A DNA stretch of 64,000 bases from a bacterium (lineage in GTDB: Bacteria > Bacillota > Clostridia > Lachnospirales > Lachnospiraceae): the NCBI GenBank assembly GCA_023664305.1, contig JAMPFT010000004.1:1-64000 (forward strand). The letters run 5' to 3'. The position numbers and the translations under genes were made by a program. The stretch's first letter is position 1. The number at the start of each line of letters is the position of its first letter. A model generated the notes under the pieces. It was not told the DNA's origin. It was given only the letters and a program-made list of their open reading frames with translations, and did no database searches. Shown here piece after piece: positions 34,804-45,600 of this stretch.

Positions 34804-37800
34804 ATGTATCATTGCCATGTTGAAATTTATCTGACCGGCCGCCGGTGTAATGTATTCGAGGCGGTGAAAAGGATGTCTCCCCCGGAGCGTTTCACCTACG
34901 GCTTTTCGGAGAGCGAAACGCCGGAGCAGGAGCTGACCGCGGCGGCGGACCTGATCCTGGCGAGGCTGGAGGAAACGGACAAAGAGGGGCAGCTGCAAAT
35001 GCTGACGGCAGATAAGAAGGCGGGGGCCGCGCTGATTTTACTGGCGGACGGAGAGTCGGCGGGAGATCTGCCCTGGAAGCTGCTGGAGGAGCTTTCCGGG
35101 GACTGCGACGTGTGGACGCTGCCCATGTCGGCGGAGGAGGCGGTTTTCCGTTTTCGGCGTTTCCAGCAAAACGACAGGCGGAGCAAGGATCTCTGGGAAA
35201 AGGATCAGTTTCTGGAGGCGGCCATCAACGGATCGCCGGAGCTGGTCTGGTATAAGGACAAAAACGGAATCCATGAAAAGGTAAACGATGTTTTCTGCGA
35301 AACGGTAGGAAAGTCAAAGCAGCAGGTGGAGGGAAAGACTCACGCTTATATCTGGGATGTGGAGGAGGATGATCCGGCCTGCGCCCAGTCGGAGCAGGAG
35401 GTTATGGAGCGCAGACAGACCTGCGTCTCGGAGGAGACCGTCCAGACCGGCGACGGAGAGATGCTTTTGAAGACCTATAAATCGCCGCTGTACGATTGGG
35501 ACGGCAGCGTGATGGGAACCGTGGGCGTGGCCGTGAACGCAACCAGGGAGCGGGCCTACGAGAGCAAGATCATCGAGAAGAACAAAACCCTGGAGATGCT
35601 CTTTTCCACCATGGACTGCGGCGTGATGTGCCATTCGATCGACGGAAAACGCGTCATCAGCGTCAACCGGGCGGCTTTGGAGCTTTTGGATTATGATTCC
35701 AGGCAGGAGCTGTTAAAGGACGGCTTTGATTTGGTGGCGCAGTCTGTGATAGACGAAGACAAGCCTAAGCTCAGGCGGGCAATTACCTCCTTGAAAAAGG
35801 TGGGGGACAGCGCCAACACAGAGTACCGGGTGCGCCATAAGGACGGAAAAATCTATCATATTCTGGGCAATATCAAACTGGTGGAGGAAGACGGGGAGCT
35901 GTTTTACCAGCGTTTTCTGCTGGATTATACCGCCCATAAAATGAAAGAGGCGGAGAAGTGGGCCAGAAAGGATCGGGAGCTTCGCTATCAGGAGCAGATG
36001 TTTGATATTTTCGCCACCTTCCTGGCCGACAATATTGACGATATCTACATGATGCTGGACGAAAATGGGGAGAAGGTGGAATTTGTCAGCGCAAATGTGG
36101 AACGGGTGCTGGGCATCCCCTGGAAGGACGCCATGGAAGACGTCAGGCGGCTGGGCAGAGCAAGATATCTGTCGGGCGAGGATGTCCCGCGGGAAGTCCT
36201 CGCGGACATGAAGCCGGGGATGGCGATGGAAAAGGCGGAGACCGAGCGGATCAATCCCAGAACCGGGGAACACAGAAGATTTCAGGAAAGCGTGTACTGT
36301 GTGCTGCTGCAGGGGAAAAAGAGGATCGTCATCTATATTTCCGACCGGACGAAGGAGAGGATGACGCAGGATGCGCTGGTGGAGGCGCTGGAGATCGCGC
36401 AGGTGGCGAACAGGGCCAAAAGCACATTTTTAAGCAGCGTCAGCCACGATATCCGGACCCCCATGAACGCTATTATGGGCTTTGTCACGCTCCTGAAGGA
36501 GGAGGCCGACAATCCGGAGCATGTGAGAGAGTATACCCAGAAAATTTCCGCCGCAAGCCAGCATCTTTTGGGACTGATCAACGATGTGCTGGATATGAAT
36601 AAGATTGAGAGCGGCAGCGCGGTTCTCAATATCTCGGAGTTGAATCTGGCGGAAATCATCGACGAGATGAACACGATTATCCGCCCTCAGGCCAGAGCAA
36701 GGAATCAGACCTTTGACATCCACACCGTTTCCCTGACCAGAGAGCATCTGCTGGGAGATAAGCTGCGGATTAACCAGATCCTGATCAATATCCTGTCAAA
36801 CGCCGTCAAGTATACCGACGAGGGCGGCAGGATCGAGATGCAGATCAACGAGCTGCCTCAGGTGGATAAAAGCTACAGCCGCATCCGCTTTACCGTCCGC
36901 GACAACGGACGGGGGATGAGCGAGGAATATCAGCGCGTGATCTTTGATCCCTTCACCCGGGAGAAGGAAACGACGTTAAACCAGGTACAGGGCACGGGAC
37001 TGGGCATGGCGATCACCAAGAGCCTGGTGGACCTGATGGGCGGAGATATCAGGGTGGAAAGCCGGCTCGGTCAGGGGAGTACCTTCACCGTGGAGCTGGA
37101 GCTGCGGATCCAGGAAAAAGAGGAGGATCCGAAGTTCTGGGAGCGGCACGGCATCCGGCGCATGATTGTGGCGGATGACGACGAGAATATATGCCGGGAT
37201 ATCATAAAGAAGATGGAAGGGACCGGCGTGGTGACCCGATTTGCTACCCACGGGGTCCAGGCGGTGGAGATGATCCGTGCCGCCAGAGAGTGCGGCGAGC
37301 CCTACGACCTGATGCTGCTGGATTGGAAAATGCCTGGCTTAAACGGTTTGGAGACGGCCCGCCTGATCCGGAAAAATTATCCCGTGAAGATTCCGATTTT
37401 CCTGTTTACCGCCTACGACTGGGCGGACATCGAGGAAGAAGCGCTGGAGGTGGGCATCGAGCATTTCCTGTCTAAGCCCTTCTTTATGAGCAGCTTTAAG
37501 GATGCGATCCGAAGAATGCGGGAAACCGGGGGGAAAAAGATTTCCGCAGGCGCAGAACGCATTTTGGAGGGAAGACGGATCCTGGTGGTGGACGATATCG
37601 ATGTGAACCGGATGATTCTGGTGAAGATTCTGACTACCCTGGGCGCGGACTGCGATACGGCAGCGGACGGGCAGGAAGCGGTGGATAAATTTGAAGCGTC
37701 CGAGCCGGGAGAATACGACCTGATCCTGATGGATATCCAGATGCCCCGGTTAAACGGCTATGAGGCTACACGGGCGATCCGGGGGAGTACACACCCCTGC

Positions 37801-37959
37801 GCCAGGGAAATCGCCGTAATTGCCATGACGGCCAACGCCTTTGTAGACGATATCCGGGACGCGCTGCAATCCGGTATGGACGCGCACATCTCCAAGCCTA
37901 TCGTTCTGGAACAGTTAAAACAGACGATACGGGAGGTTATGGAGAAGAAAGGGCTTTAA
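34804..37959 (+). CDS. Hybrid sensor histidine kinase (PAS-HisKA-HATPase-REC-REC)
   Basis: The protein has 1051 residues and no clear membrane segments. A short N-terminal domain (about 1-125, possibly receiver-like but degenerate) precedes PAS-type domains at about 135-255, 260-385 and 400-520 (ELVWYKDKNGIHEKVND; DYDSRQELLKDGFDLV; MMLDENGEKVEFVSANVERVLG). The dimerisation helix carries His548 in SVSHDIRTP. The ATPase domain has an N box (QILINILSNAVKYT) and a DNGRGMS box. Two receivers follow, with acceptor Asp840 in LLDWKMP and Asp977 in LMDIQMP. GGGAG precedes the ATG. It would sense a cytoplasmic signal and feed the adjacent HPt and HD-GYP proteins. A GC-rich stem near 37982-38010 follows the gene. 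Confidence 0.93.
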   Translation: MYHCHVEIYLTGRRCNVFEAVKRMSPPERFTYGFSESETPEQELTAAADLILARLEETDKEGQLQMLTADKKAGAALILLADGESAGDLPWKLLEELSGDCDVWTLPMSAEEAVFRFRRFQQNDRRSKDLWEKDQFLEAAINGSPELVWYKDKNGIHEKVNDVFCETVGKSKQQVEGKTHAYIWDVEEDDPACAQSEQEVMERRQTCVSEETVQTGDGEMLLKTYKSPLYDWDGSVMGTVGVAVNATRERAYESKIIEKNKTLEMLFSTMDCGVMCHSIDGKRVISVNRAALELLDYDSRQELLKDGFDLVAQSVIDEDKPKLRRAITSLKKVGDSANTEYRVRHKDGKIYHILGNIKLVEEDGELFYQRFLLDYTAHKMKEAEKWARKDRELRYQEQMFDIFATFLADNIDDIYMMLDENGEKVEFVSANVERVLGIPWKDAMEDVRRLGRARYLSGEDVPREVLADMKPGMAMEKAETERINPRTGEHRRFQESVYCVLLQGKKRIVIYISDRTKERMTQDALVEALEIAQVANRAKSTFLSSVSHDIRTPMNAIMGFVTLLKEEADNPEHVREYTQKISAASQHLLGLINDVLDMNKIESGSAVLNISELNLAEIIDEMNTIIRPQARARNQTFDIHTVSLTREHLLGDKLRINQILINILSNAVKYTDEGGRIEMQINELPQVDKSYSRIRFTVRDNGRGMSEEYQRVIFDPFTREKETTLNQVQGTGLGMAITKSLVDLMGGDIRVESRLGQGSTFTVELELRIQEKEEDPKFWERHGIRRMIVADDDENICRDIIKKMEGTGVVTRFATHGVQAVEMIRAARECGEPYDLMLLDWKMPGLNGLETARLIRKNYPVKIPIFLFTAYDWADIEEEALEVGIEHFLSKPFFMSSFKDAIRRMRETGGKKISAGAERILEGRRILVVDDIDVNRMILVKILTTLGADCDTAADGQEAVDKFEASEPGEYDLILMDIQMPRLNGYEATRAIRGSTHPCAREIAVIAMTANAFVDDIRDALQSGMDAHISKPIVLEQLKQTIREVMEKKGL

Positions 37960-38118
37960 ATAACAGTTCTTTTGCAAAATGAGCCTCCTGTCTTTTTGGC
38001 GGGAGGCTTAAAGAATTTATTGTATAAGGGAAATGCGGACTGTATGCAATCAGGAAATCGGTGTCGGAGCGGAAAAGGACTTCAAAGCGGGGGAGAAGGC
38101 AAAAAGGGCGGGCAGGAT

Positions 38119-38892
38119 ATGGAGACGGAATTTTTACAGGAAAGCAATGCGAAAGAAGCAGAAAGACGCCGGCGTCTTGACCGCGGGTTCTTTGCCCGGG
38201 ACGGGATTACGGTAGCCCGGGAGCTGCTGGGAAAAATCCTGGTTCACAGGACGCAGACCGGGCTCATCCGGGGAATCATCACAGAAGCGGAAAGCTACAT
38301 GGGCGAGGAGGATAAGGGCTCCCACACCTACGGAGGCAGGCGGACCGGGCGGACCGAGCCCATGTACCACGCGGGAGGCACCTCGTATGTGTACCTGATT
38401 TACGGGATGTACAGCTGTATGAATATCGCCGCCATGACGGAGGGTATTCCCCAGGCGGTGCTGCTGCGAAGCGTGGTTCCGGCGGATCCGGAGTCCCGGG
38501 AGAGGATGTGGGCGCTGAGGCTGGCCGAGATGCAGAGGAGGCGCGGCAGGCGGGCGGAAAAAGAAAAGGCGGAAGAAAGGCGGATCGGAGAATCAGGCGA
38601 AATGCTCCGATTTACCGGGCAGGGCATGGCAGACGGAGCCGAGGACAAGCTGCAGAAGGCTTTGGAAAAGCATCTTGCGGACGGCCCGGGAAAGCTTTGC
38701 ATTGCAATGGGAATCACACGCGACGACAATGATATTGATCTGACGAAAAGCGAAGATTTTTATGTGACGGAAGGGATTTCGGTAGAGCCGGAGCAGATTC
38801 ATGCGGGAAAACGAATCGGCATCGACTACGCGGAGGAAGCGGCGGATTATCTGTGGCGTTTTTATCTGGAACCGTCTTTCTGGGAGGGATGA
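38119..38892 (+). CDS. 3-methyladenine DNA glycosylase (AAG/MPG family)
   Basis: Removes alkylated purines from DNA. The core has FFARDGITVARELLGKILVH, the active-site stretch ITEAESYMGEEDKGSH, the DNA-intercalating MYHAGGTSYVYLIYGMY and the closing GPGKLCIAMGIT. A charged insertion (about 131-170, rich in Arg, Lys and Glu) lengthens the usual loop before DGPGKL. The start is uncertain: 38119 has only a weak GGCAGG nearby, and in-frame ATGs at 38044 and 37972 would add unconserved residues. It precedes addB by 217 bp, and both are DNA repair functions. Confidence 0.88.
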   Translation: METEFLQESNAKEAERRRRLDRGFFARDGITVARELLGKILVHRTQTGLIRGIITEAESYMGEEDKGSHTYGGRRTGRTEPMYHAGGTSYVYLIYGMYSCMNIAAMTEGIPQAVLLRSVVPADPESRERMWALRLAEMQRRRGRRAEKEKAEERRIGESGEMLRFTGQGMADGAEDKLQKALEKHLADGPGKLCIAMGITRDDNDIDLTKSEDFYVTEGISVEPEQIHAGKRIGIDYAEEAADYLWRFYLEPSFWEG

Positions 38893-38928
38893 TTTGTGCT
38901 CGGGGAGCGCGGCATAAGGAACCGCCCG

Positions 38929-39053
38929 GAGCAAGCGATGAAAACAGGGAAAGCGCGGACATAGACCGAAAACGGGAGCGTGTGCATAAGAAACAACAGA
39001 GAGCAAGCGCTGAAAACAGAGAAAACGCGAAGACAGGACGGAGAGCGGGAGCG
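38929..39053 (+). repeat. Degenerate 72-bp tandem duplication before addB
   Basis: GAGCAAGCG.TGAAAACAG.GAAA.CGCG recurs at 38929 and 39001, and each copy ends with a GGGAGCG motif. The spacer is rich in purines and has no convincing coding signal of its own. Confidence 0.65.
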
Positions 39054-39109
39054 CAGATGCGGAAAATGCAGCCGGGAGCGCGAAAAAGGGTTCCGTGTGG
39101 AGAGACAGG

Positions 39110-42100
39110 ATGAGTCTGAGATTTATATTTGGCCCCTCGGGGGCGGGAAAAAGCCGACTGCTCTACGATGAGATCATTCGGAGAGCGGAGGAAGATAAAA
39201 AGAAGAATTTTCTGATCATTGTGCCGGATCAGTTTACCATGCAGACGCAGAAGGATTTGGTAACGCTCCATGAAAAGGGCGGGATCATGAATATTGACGT
39301 GTTAAGCTTCGGGCGGCTGAATCACCGCATCATGGAGGAGGTGGGAGGCGGTGACATTCCGGTTTTGGACGATACGGGAAAAAGTCTTGTGCTGCAGAAG
39401 GTGGCAGCAGGCCTGAAGGACAAGCTTCCCGTGCTGGGCAGCTTCCTGCATAAGCAGGGTTATATTCATGAGGTAAAGAGCGCAGTCTCTGAATTTATGC
39501 AGTACGGGATCGGCACGGAGGATGTGTCAAAGCTGATCGAGTACGCTGCAAAGCGGGGGGCGCTGGCACAGAAGCTGAAGGATCTGGAGACGGTCTATAA
39601 GGGATTCCGGGAGTACATACAGGGGAATTTTATCACGACGGAGGAGACGCTGGATGTGCTCCGGCGGTCACTGGCGAAGTCCCGGCTGCTGCCGGGAAGC
39701 GTGGTGGTATTCGACGGTTTTACCGGATTTACGCCGATCCAGAACCGGGTGATTCAGGAGCTGATGCGGGTCTGCGGAGAAGTGATTGTCACGGCGGTCA
39801 TGGGACAGGGAGAGGACCCTTATCGACCGGACGGGGAGCAGAGGCTGTTCCATTTAAGCAAGAAGACAGTGGCGGATTTAAGCCGGCTGGCCGAAGAGGC
39901 GGAGGTTTCGAGGGGACGGGATATCTTTGTCATTTCGGAACGTCCCGGCGGTGTCCCGGCGGCAGAGCGGGAAGCGAATCCTGCGGCAGGATATGGAAAT
40001 TCCGGGAGGATATCGGCACATGAAAATGCCCTTCCGTCCTCCCAGTGCGAGCTTCATGTAAGTCGTCGAAGCCGGTTTGAGCAGGCTCCGGCCCTTAAGC
40101 ATCTGGAACAGAATCTGTTCCGTTATTCGGTGTACCCTTATCGGGGGGAGCAGTCCGAGATCGGGATCTTTGAGACGACGACGCCCCGGGACGAGGTGCA
40201 TCAGACCGGGTTAAAGATCCGTGAACTGATCCGGGAGAAAAATCTCGCCTATCGGGACTTTGCCCTGATCATGGGGAATCTGGACGAATATGCGCCCTAT
40301 GTGGAGACGGAGTTTGAGCAGATGGAGATTCCCTGCTTTATCGACAGGACGAGGGGAATCCTGCTCAACCCCATGGTGGAGTATATCAAGAGCGCCCTGG
40401 AGCTTTACCTGAAGGATTTTTCTTACGAGGCGGTGTTCCACTATCTCCGCAGCGGGCTGGCGGATATGGAGCCGGAGGAGATAGATCTTCTGGAAAATTA
40501 TGTGATCCGGACCGGGCTGCAGGGGGTACGCCGTTATGAAAGGCTTTTTGTCCGAAAAACTCCGGAGACGGAAGAGGAGGAGACGCTGGCAAAGCTGAAT
40601 GAGCTGCGGGAGCGTCTGATGGGACAGGTCGAAATGCTGCGGATGGAAGAGCGGGAACCGGTGGCAGGCTATGTGAACAAGCTGTACGATTTTCTGGTAC
40701 ATAACGGCGTTCAGGGGAAGCTGGCGGCCTATGAGGCGGAGTTTGAGCGTATGGGGCAGCCGTCCCGCGCCAGAGAGTACGCCCAGATTTACCGTCTGGT
40801 CATGGAGCTTTTGGAGCAGATTTACCGGCTTTTGGGCGAGGAGAGCATCACGCTCCGCGAATTTGCGGATATTTTGGAGGCCGGTTTCGGTGAAATCCAG
40901 GTGGGAACCATTCCCCAGAATGTGGATCGAGTCGTGGCGGGAGATATGGAGCGGACACGGTTGAAGCAGGTAAAGGTCCTGTTCTTTCTGGGAGTCAATG
41001 ACGGGAATATCCCGAAGAATGCCTCCAAGGGCGGCATCATCTCGGATATGGATCGGGAGTATCTGCGGGAGTCCGGGCTGGAGCTTGCGCCCAGTCCCAG
41101 GCAGCAGATGTTTATCCAGAGACTGTATCTTTACCTGAATATGACAAAGCCTTCCCGGAAGCTGTATCTGTCATACTCCAGGGTAAACAGCGCGGGAAAA
41201 ACAATCCGTCCTGCCTATCTGATCGATACCGTGAAAAAGCTGTTCCCGGGGATTTGGACGGAATATCCTCAGCTTCGCAGCCCATTGGAGCAGATTGTGA
41301 CGCCGAGAGAAGGGGCCGGTTATCTTGCGGAGGGGCTGCGGGAATATGCGGCAGGACATCTTTCCCCGGAGCGGGAGACGGAGGTGCTCACCCTGTACCG
41401 GGCCTTCGGGGAGGGAGAACTGGAAGCGGAACGGGACTTTTTGAGGGAGGCGGCGTTTCGACGTTACCGGGACAGCGGCCTTTCTGCGGCAGTGGCAGCG
41501 GCTCTTTACGGCAGGCATCTGGAGAACAGCGTATCCAGGCTGGAAACCTATGCGGCCTGCGCATACAGACATTTTCTGCAATACGGGCTGACGCTGCAGG
41601 AGCGGCAGGAGTTTTCCTTTGAAAATGTGGATATGGGAAACGTGTATCATGCGGTGTTGGAACAGTTTGCCGGCGCGTTGGAGGAGAGCGGGTATACCTG
41701 GTTTGACTTTCCGGAGGAATTTGCGCAGAAGGCAGTGCGCAGCGCCTTGGAGGCTTATGCGGTCTCCTACGGGGATTCCGTGCTTTACAGCAGCGCGAGG
41801 AACGAATACGCGATCACCCGGATGGGCAGGATTTTGACGAGGACGGTGCTGACGCTGCAAAGGCAGCTTCGGAAGGGGAGCTTCCAGCCGGATGCCTACG
41901 AGCTTTCCTTCCGGTTTACCGACGATCTGAACAGCGTCAACGTGTCGTTATCCGATCAGGAGAAGATGCGGCTGCAGGGGCGGATCGACCGGATCGATGT
42001 GGCCGAGGAGGGCGACAGGGTCTATGTGAAGGTGGTGGATTATAAGTCCGGCAACCGTCATTTTGATCTGGCCGCGCTGTATTACGGGCTGCAGCTGCAG

Positions 42101-42649
42101 CTGGTGGTCTATATGAACGCCGCGCTGGAGGTGGAGGCGGGAAAGCACCCGGATAAGGAGATCGTTCCGGCAGCCATGCTGTATTATCACATCGATGACC
42201 CTACGGTGGATACGCCGGTTTGGCTGACGGAAGAAGAGATCAGGGAACAGATTGCAGGGCAGCTGAGGATGAAGGGTGTCGTGAGCAGTGAGCCGGGGAT
42301 TGCGGAGCGGCTGGATACGGAGATGGGGGACAGATCGGACGTCATCCCCGTAGAGCGGAAGAAGGACGGCTCTTTTAGCGCCCGCTCCTCCGTCTTAAGC
42401 CGGGAGGAACTGCGGACGGTGTCCGGCTATGTCAGTCGGAAGGTTGCGGAGATTGGCAGGGAGATTTTAAAGGGCTCCGTATCTTTAAATCCTTATCAGA
42501 TGGGAAGCGAGGAGGCATGCACCTGGTGCGATTATAAGCGGGTCTGCGGGTTTGAGGCGGCTATGCCGGGCTGTGAAAAAAGGAAGCTGGACGGTATGGC
42601 TCCGGCGGAGGCGTTGGAGAGGATGCGGGAAGAGCTGGCGGAGGAGTGA
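39110..42649 (+). CDS. addB: ATP-dependent helicase/nuclease AddB subunit
   Basis: The 1179-residue AddB partner processes double-strand breaks for recombination. P-loop GPSGAGKS is at about 7-14. The C-terminal RecB-like nuclease has VVDYKSGN, and the iron-sulfur staple is present as AACAYRHF upstream plus ACTWCDYKRVCGF. The ATG at 39110 follows GGAGAG; a GTG at 39095 is less well placed. Residues about 280-325 form a low-complexity insertion (GVPAAEREANPAAGYG) absent from the family core. It is separated from addA by 6 nt, with addA's ribosome binding site overlapping the addB end. Confidence 0.95.
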   Translation: MSLRFIFGPSGAGKSRLLYDEIIRRAEEDKKKNFLIIVPDQFTMQTQKDLVTLHEKGGIMNIDVLSFGRLNHRIMEEVGGGDIPVLDDTGKSLVLQKVAAGLKDKLPVLGSFLHKQGYIHEVKSAVSEFMQYGIGTEDVSKLIEYAAKRGALAQKLKDLETVYKGFREYIQGNFITTEETLDVLRRSLAKSRLLPGSVVVFDGFTGFTPIQNRVIQELMRVCGEVIVTAVMGQGEDPYRPDGEQRLFHLSKKTVADLSRLAEEAEVSRGRDIFVISERPGGVPAAEREANPAAGYGNSGRISAHENALPSSQCELHVSRRSRFEQAPALKHLEQNLFRYSVYPYRGEQSEIGIFETTTPRDEVHQTGLKIRELIREKNLAYRDFALIMGNLDEYAPYVETEFEQMEIPCFIDRTRGILLNPMVEYIKSALELYLKDFSYEAVFHYLRSGLADMEPEEIDLLENYVIRTGLQGVRRYERLFVRKTPETEEEETLAKLNELRERLMGQVEMLRMEEREPVAGYVNKLYDFLVHNGVQGKLAAYEAEFERMGQPSRAREYAQIYRLVMELLEQIYRLLGEESITLREFADILEAGFGEIQVGTIPQNVDRVVAGDMERTRLKQVKVLFFLGVNDGNIPKNASKGGIISDMDREYLRESGLELAPSPRQQMFIQRLYLYLNMTKPSRKLYLSYSRVNSAGKTIRPAYLIDTVKKLFPGIWTEYPQLRSPLEQIVTPREGAGYLAEGLREYAAGHLSPERETEVLTLYRAFGEGELEAERDFLREAAFRRYRDSGLSAAVAAALYGRHLENSVSRLETYAACAYRHFLQYGLTLQERQEFSFENVDMGNVYHAVLEQFAGALEESGYTWFDFPEEFAQKAVRSALEAYAVSYGDSVLYSSARNEYAITRMGRILTRTVLTLQRQLRKGSFQPDAYELSFRFTDDLNSVNVSLSDQEKMRLQGRIDRIDVAEEGDRVYVKVVDYKSGNRHFDLAALYYGLQLQLVVYMNAALEVEAGKHPDKEIVPAAMLYYHIDDPTVDTPVWLTEEEIREQIAGQLRMKGVVSSEPGIAERLDTEMGDRSDVIPVERKKDGSFSARSSVLSREELRTVSGYVSRKVAEIGREILKGSVSLNPYQMGSEEACTWCDYKRVCGFEAAMPGCEKRKLDGMAPAEALERMREELAEE

Positions 42650-42655
42650 GGAAAG

Positions 42656-45600
42656 ATGGCAGTGACGTTTACACCGGAGCAACAGAAGGTTATAGATCTG
42701 CAGGATAAAAACATTCTGGTGTCCGCCGCCGCGGGCAGCGGCAAGACGGCGGTGCTGGTAGAGAGAATCGTAAAAAAAGTGTGTGACGGCCTGCGGCCCG
42801 TGGATATTGACAGGCTGTTGATCGTCACCTTTACCAATGCGGCAGCGGCGGAGATGCGGGAGCGCATTGCGGCGGGAATCGCCGCCAGACTTGCAGAGGA
42901 ACCGGTGTCCGAGCATATCCAGAGACAGATCACTCTGCTTCACAACGCGCAGATCACCACCATTGACAGTTTTTGCCTTTTTTTGCTGCGAAATCATTTT
43001 AACGAAATCGGGCTTGATCCGGCCTTCCGCATTGCGGACGAGGGAGAGATCAAACTGATGCAGCAGGATGTGCTGAAAGAGCTTCTGGAGGAGTCCTTTG
43101 CCTCCGGAGGGGAGGCTTTCCGGTATTGCGTGGAATATTTCTGTCCGGGCGGCAGGGAAAGTGTGCTGGAGCAGCATATTCTGGAGCTTTCCCGGTATGC
43201 GGACAGCTTTCCCTGGCCGGAGGAATGGCTTAAGGAGAGAAAGCAGGATTACGGTTCCGAGGATGAGGAGGCGTTTGAGCAAAGTGGCTGCGGCAGGTAT
43301 CTGACGGGGTATTTAAAGGCCATGGTCGGGGGATGGCGCGACAGGCTGACGCGGGTGCAGAGGCTTTGTCAGGAACCGGACGGCCCTTATATGTACGGCG
43401 AATCGGTGGACGGCGAGCTGGAGCAGATAGAGAAGCTGGCGGGCTGCCGCAGTCTGGCGGAATATGCTAAAAGGCTGCCGGCGGTGAGCTTTGGACGTCT
43501 TTCCTCCAAAAAGGACGATAGTGTGTCTGCGGCGAAACGGGAGTTGGCTGCGAATCTGCGGGCGGAGGTGAAAAAGAGCGTAAAGAATGCGGCGGACGCG
43601 TTTTTTGCCACGCCTCTTTCCCTGGCGATGGAACAGGGAAAAGCATGTCGGGAACCGGTGGCGCTCCTGTTGGATCTGGCGCTGGACTTCCGGCGGCGGA
43701 TGGCGGAGAAAAAACAGGATAAAAAGGTGATCGACTTTTCCGATATGGAGCATTTTGCCCTGGATATTTTACTGAACCGGGAAGAGGGAAGGATTGTGCC
43801 CAGCCGCGTGGCGTTGGAGTACAGGCAGTATTTTGAAGAGGTTCTCATCGACGAATATCAGGACAGCAATCTGGTGCAGGAATATCTGCTGGCCGCGGTA
43901 TCCGGCGAGGAGGAGGGACGCTTCAACCGGTTTATGGTGGGGGACGTGAAGCAGAGCATTTACAAATTCCGCCTGGCCAGGCCGGAGCTTTTTCTGGAAA
44001 AATACGCGGCCTACGCCCCGGACGGAGAGCAGTGCGAAAGAATCGATCTTTCAAGAAACTTCAGAAGTCGCGCTCAGATACTGGAAGCGGTCAATCAGGT
44101 GTTTTCCCGCCTGATGAGCAGGCAGGTCGGAGGCATCGAATATGACGGGCGGGCGGCTCTTTATCCCGGCGCGCGTTATCCGGAAAGTACGGGCAACGAG
44201 AGCGAGTTCCTTTTGATGGAGAAGCCTGCGGGAGATTCGGGCTGGGATGCAAAGCAGGCAGAGGCCGCCGCCGTGGCACAAAGAATCCGAAAGCTGCGCG
44301 TGGACTTTTCCGTGACGGACAGGGAGAGCGGAGAGCTGCGGCCTGTGCGGTATTCGGACATCGTTATCCTGCTGCGGACAAACAGCGGCTGGGACGAGGT
44401 GTTTCGGGATGTGCTGGAGAAGGAAGGGATTCCCGTACATATCACGTCCAAGACGGGATATTTCGGCGCGTCGGAAGTACAGGAGCTTTTGCAGCTCTTG
44501 CGCGTGCTGGATAACCCCAGGCAGGATATCCCGCTGTTCGGCGTGATGAAATCCGTTTTCGGCGGCTTTACGGATGAGGAGATCGCGCTGATCTGCAGCC
44601 GAAAGAAGGGATGCCCGCTTTACGAGGCCGCCGCTTCTTTTGCGGGGGAGAGTGCCGGGACTTCAGGGGAATCTGCGAAGTCGGAAGGATTTGCCGCGGG
44701 AGGCGGGAAAGCTGCCGGGACTTCAGGGGAATCTGCGAAGTCGGAAGGATTTTCTGCGGGAGCCGGGAAAGCTGCCGGGACTTCAGGGGAATCTGCGAAG
44801 TCGGAAGAATTTGCCGCGGGAGGCGGGAAAGCTGCCGGGACTTCAGGGGAATCTGCGAAGTCGGAAGGATTTGCCGCGGGAGCCAGAGAGGGCGGCGGAG
44901 ACTTAGCGGCTTCAGGGGAGCAATCGGCTGATGCCGCGCTGCGGGAGAAGACGGCCCGGTTTCTTGTCCGGATTAGGGAATACCGACGGTGTACGGTGTA
45001 CATGCCGGTGCGGGAGCTTTTGACCAGACTGGTCACCGACTTTGACTATCTGAACTATGTGACGGCTCTGCCCGCCGGAGAAAAGCGCCGGGCTAATGTG
45101 GAGATGCTGTTTACCCGGGCCTCCGACTTCGAGAAGACCAGCTATTTCGGTCTGTTTCACTTTATCCGCTATATGGAGCAGCTGGAGAAGTACGACGTGG
45201 ATTACGGGGAGGCCGAGATTCTGGACGAAAACGCGGATGTGGTGCGGATTATGAGCATCCATAAGAGTAAGGGGCTGGAGTTTCCCGTCACCTTTGTCTC
45301 GGGCTTAAGCAAGCGGTTCAACATGCAGGATGTGAACCGCTCCCTGATTCTGGACGTGGATTTCGGACTGGCCACAGATTTTGTGGATCCGGCGAGAAGG
45401 GTGCGGAACAGGACGTTGCGCAGGAGCATTCTCGCCGCAAAGCTCCGCGAGGACAGTCTGTCGGAGGAACTGCGCGTGTTGTATGTGGCCATGACGCGGG
45501 CCAGGGAAAAACTGATTTTAACGGCGGTGACGGAAAATGCGGGCGAGAAGTGGGAGACAGCGCGGGAAAACGGAGGCGGGCAGCTGTCCTATCCGGATTT

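Noticed and set aside
44654-44893. Interpreting the addA repeat as a frameshift or gene break
   Set aside because: The 60-bp period keeps frame and helicase motifs continue on both sides.
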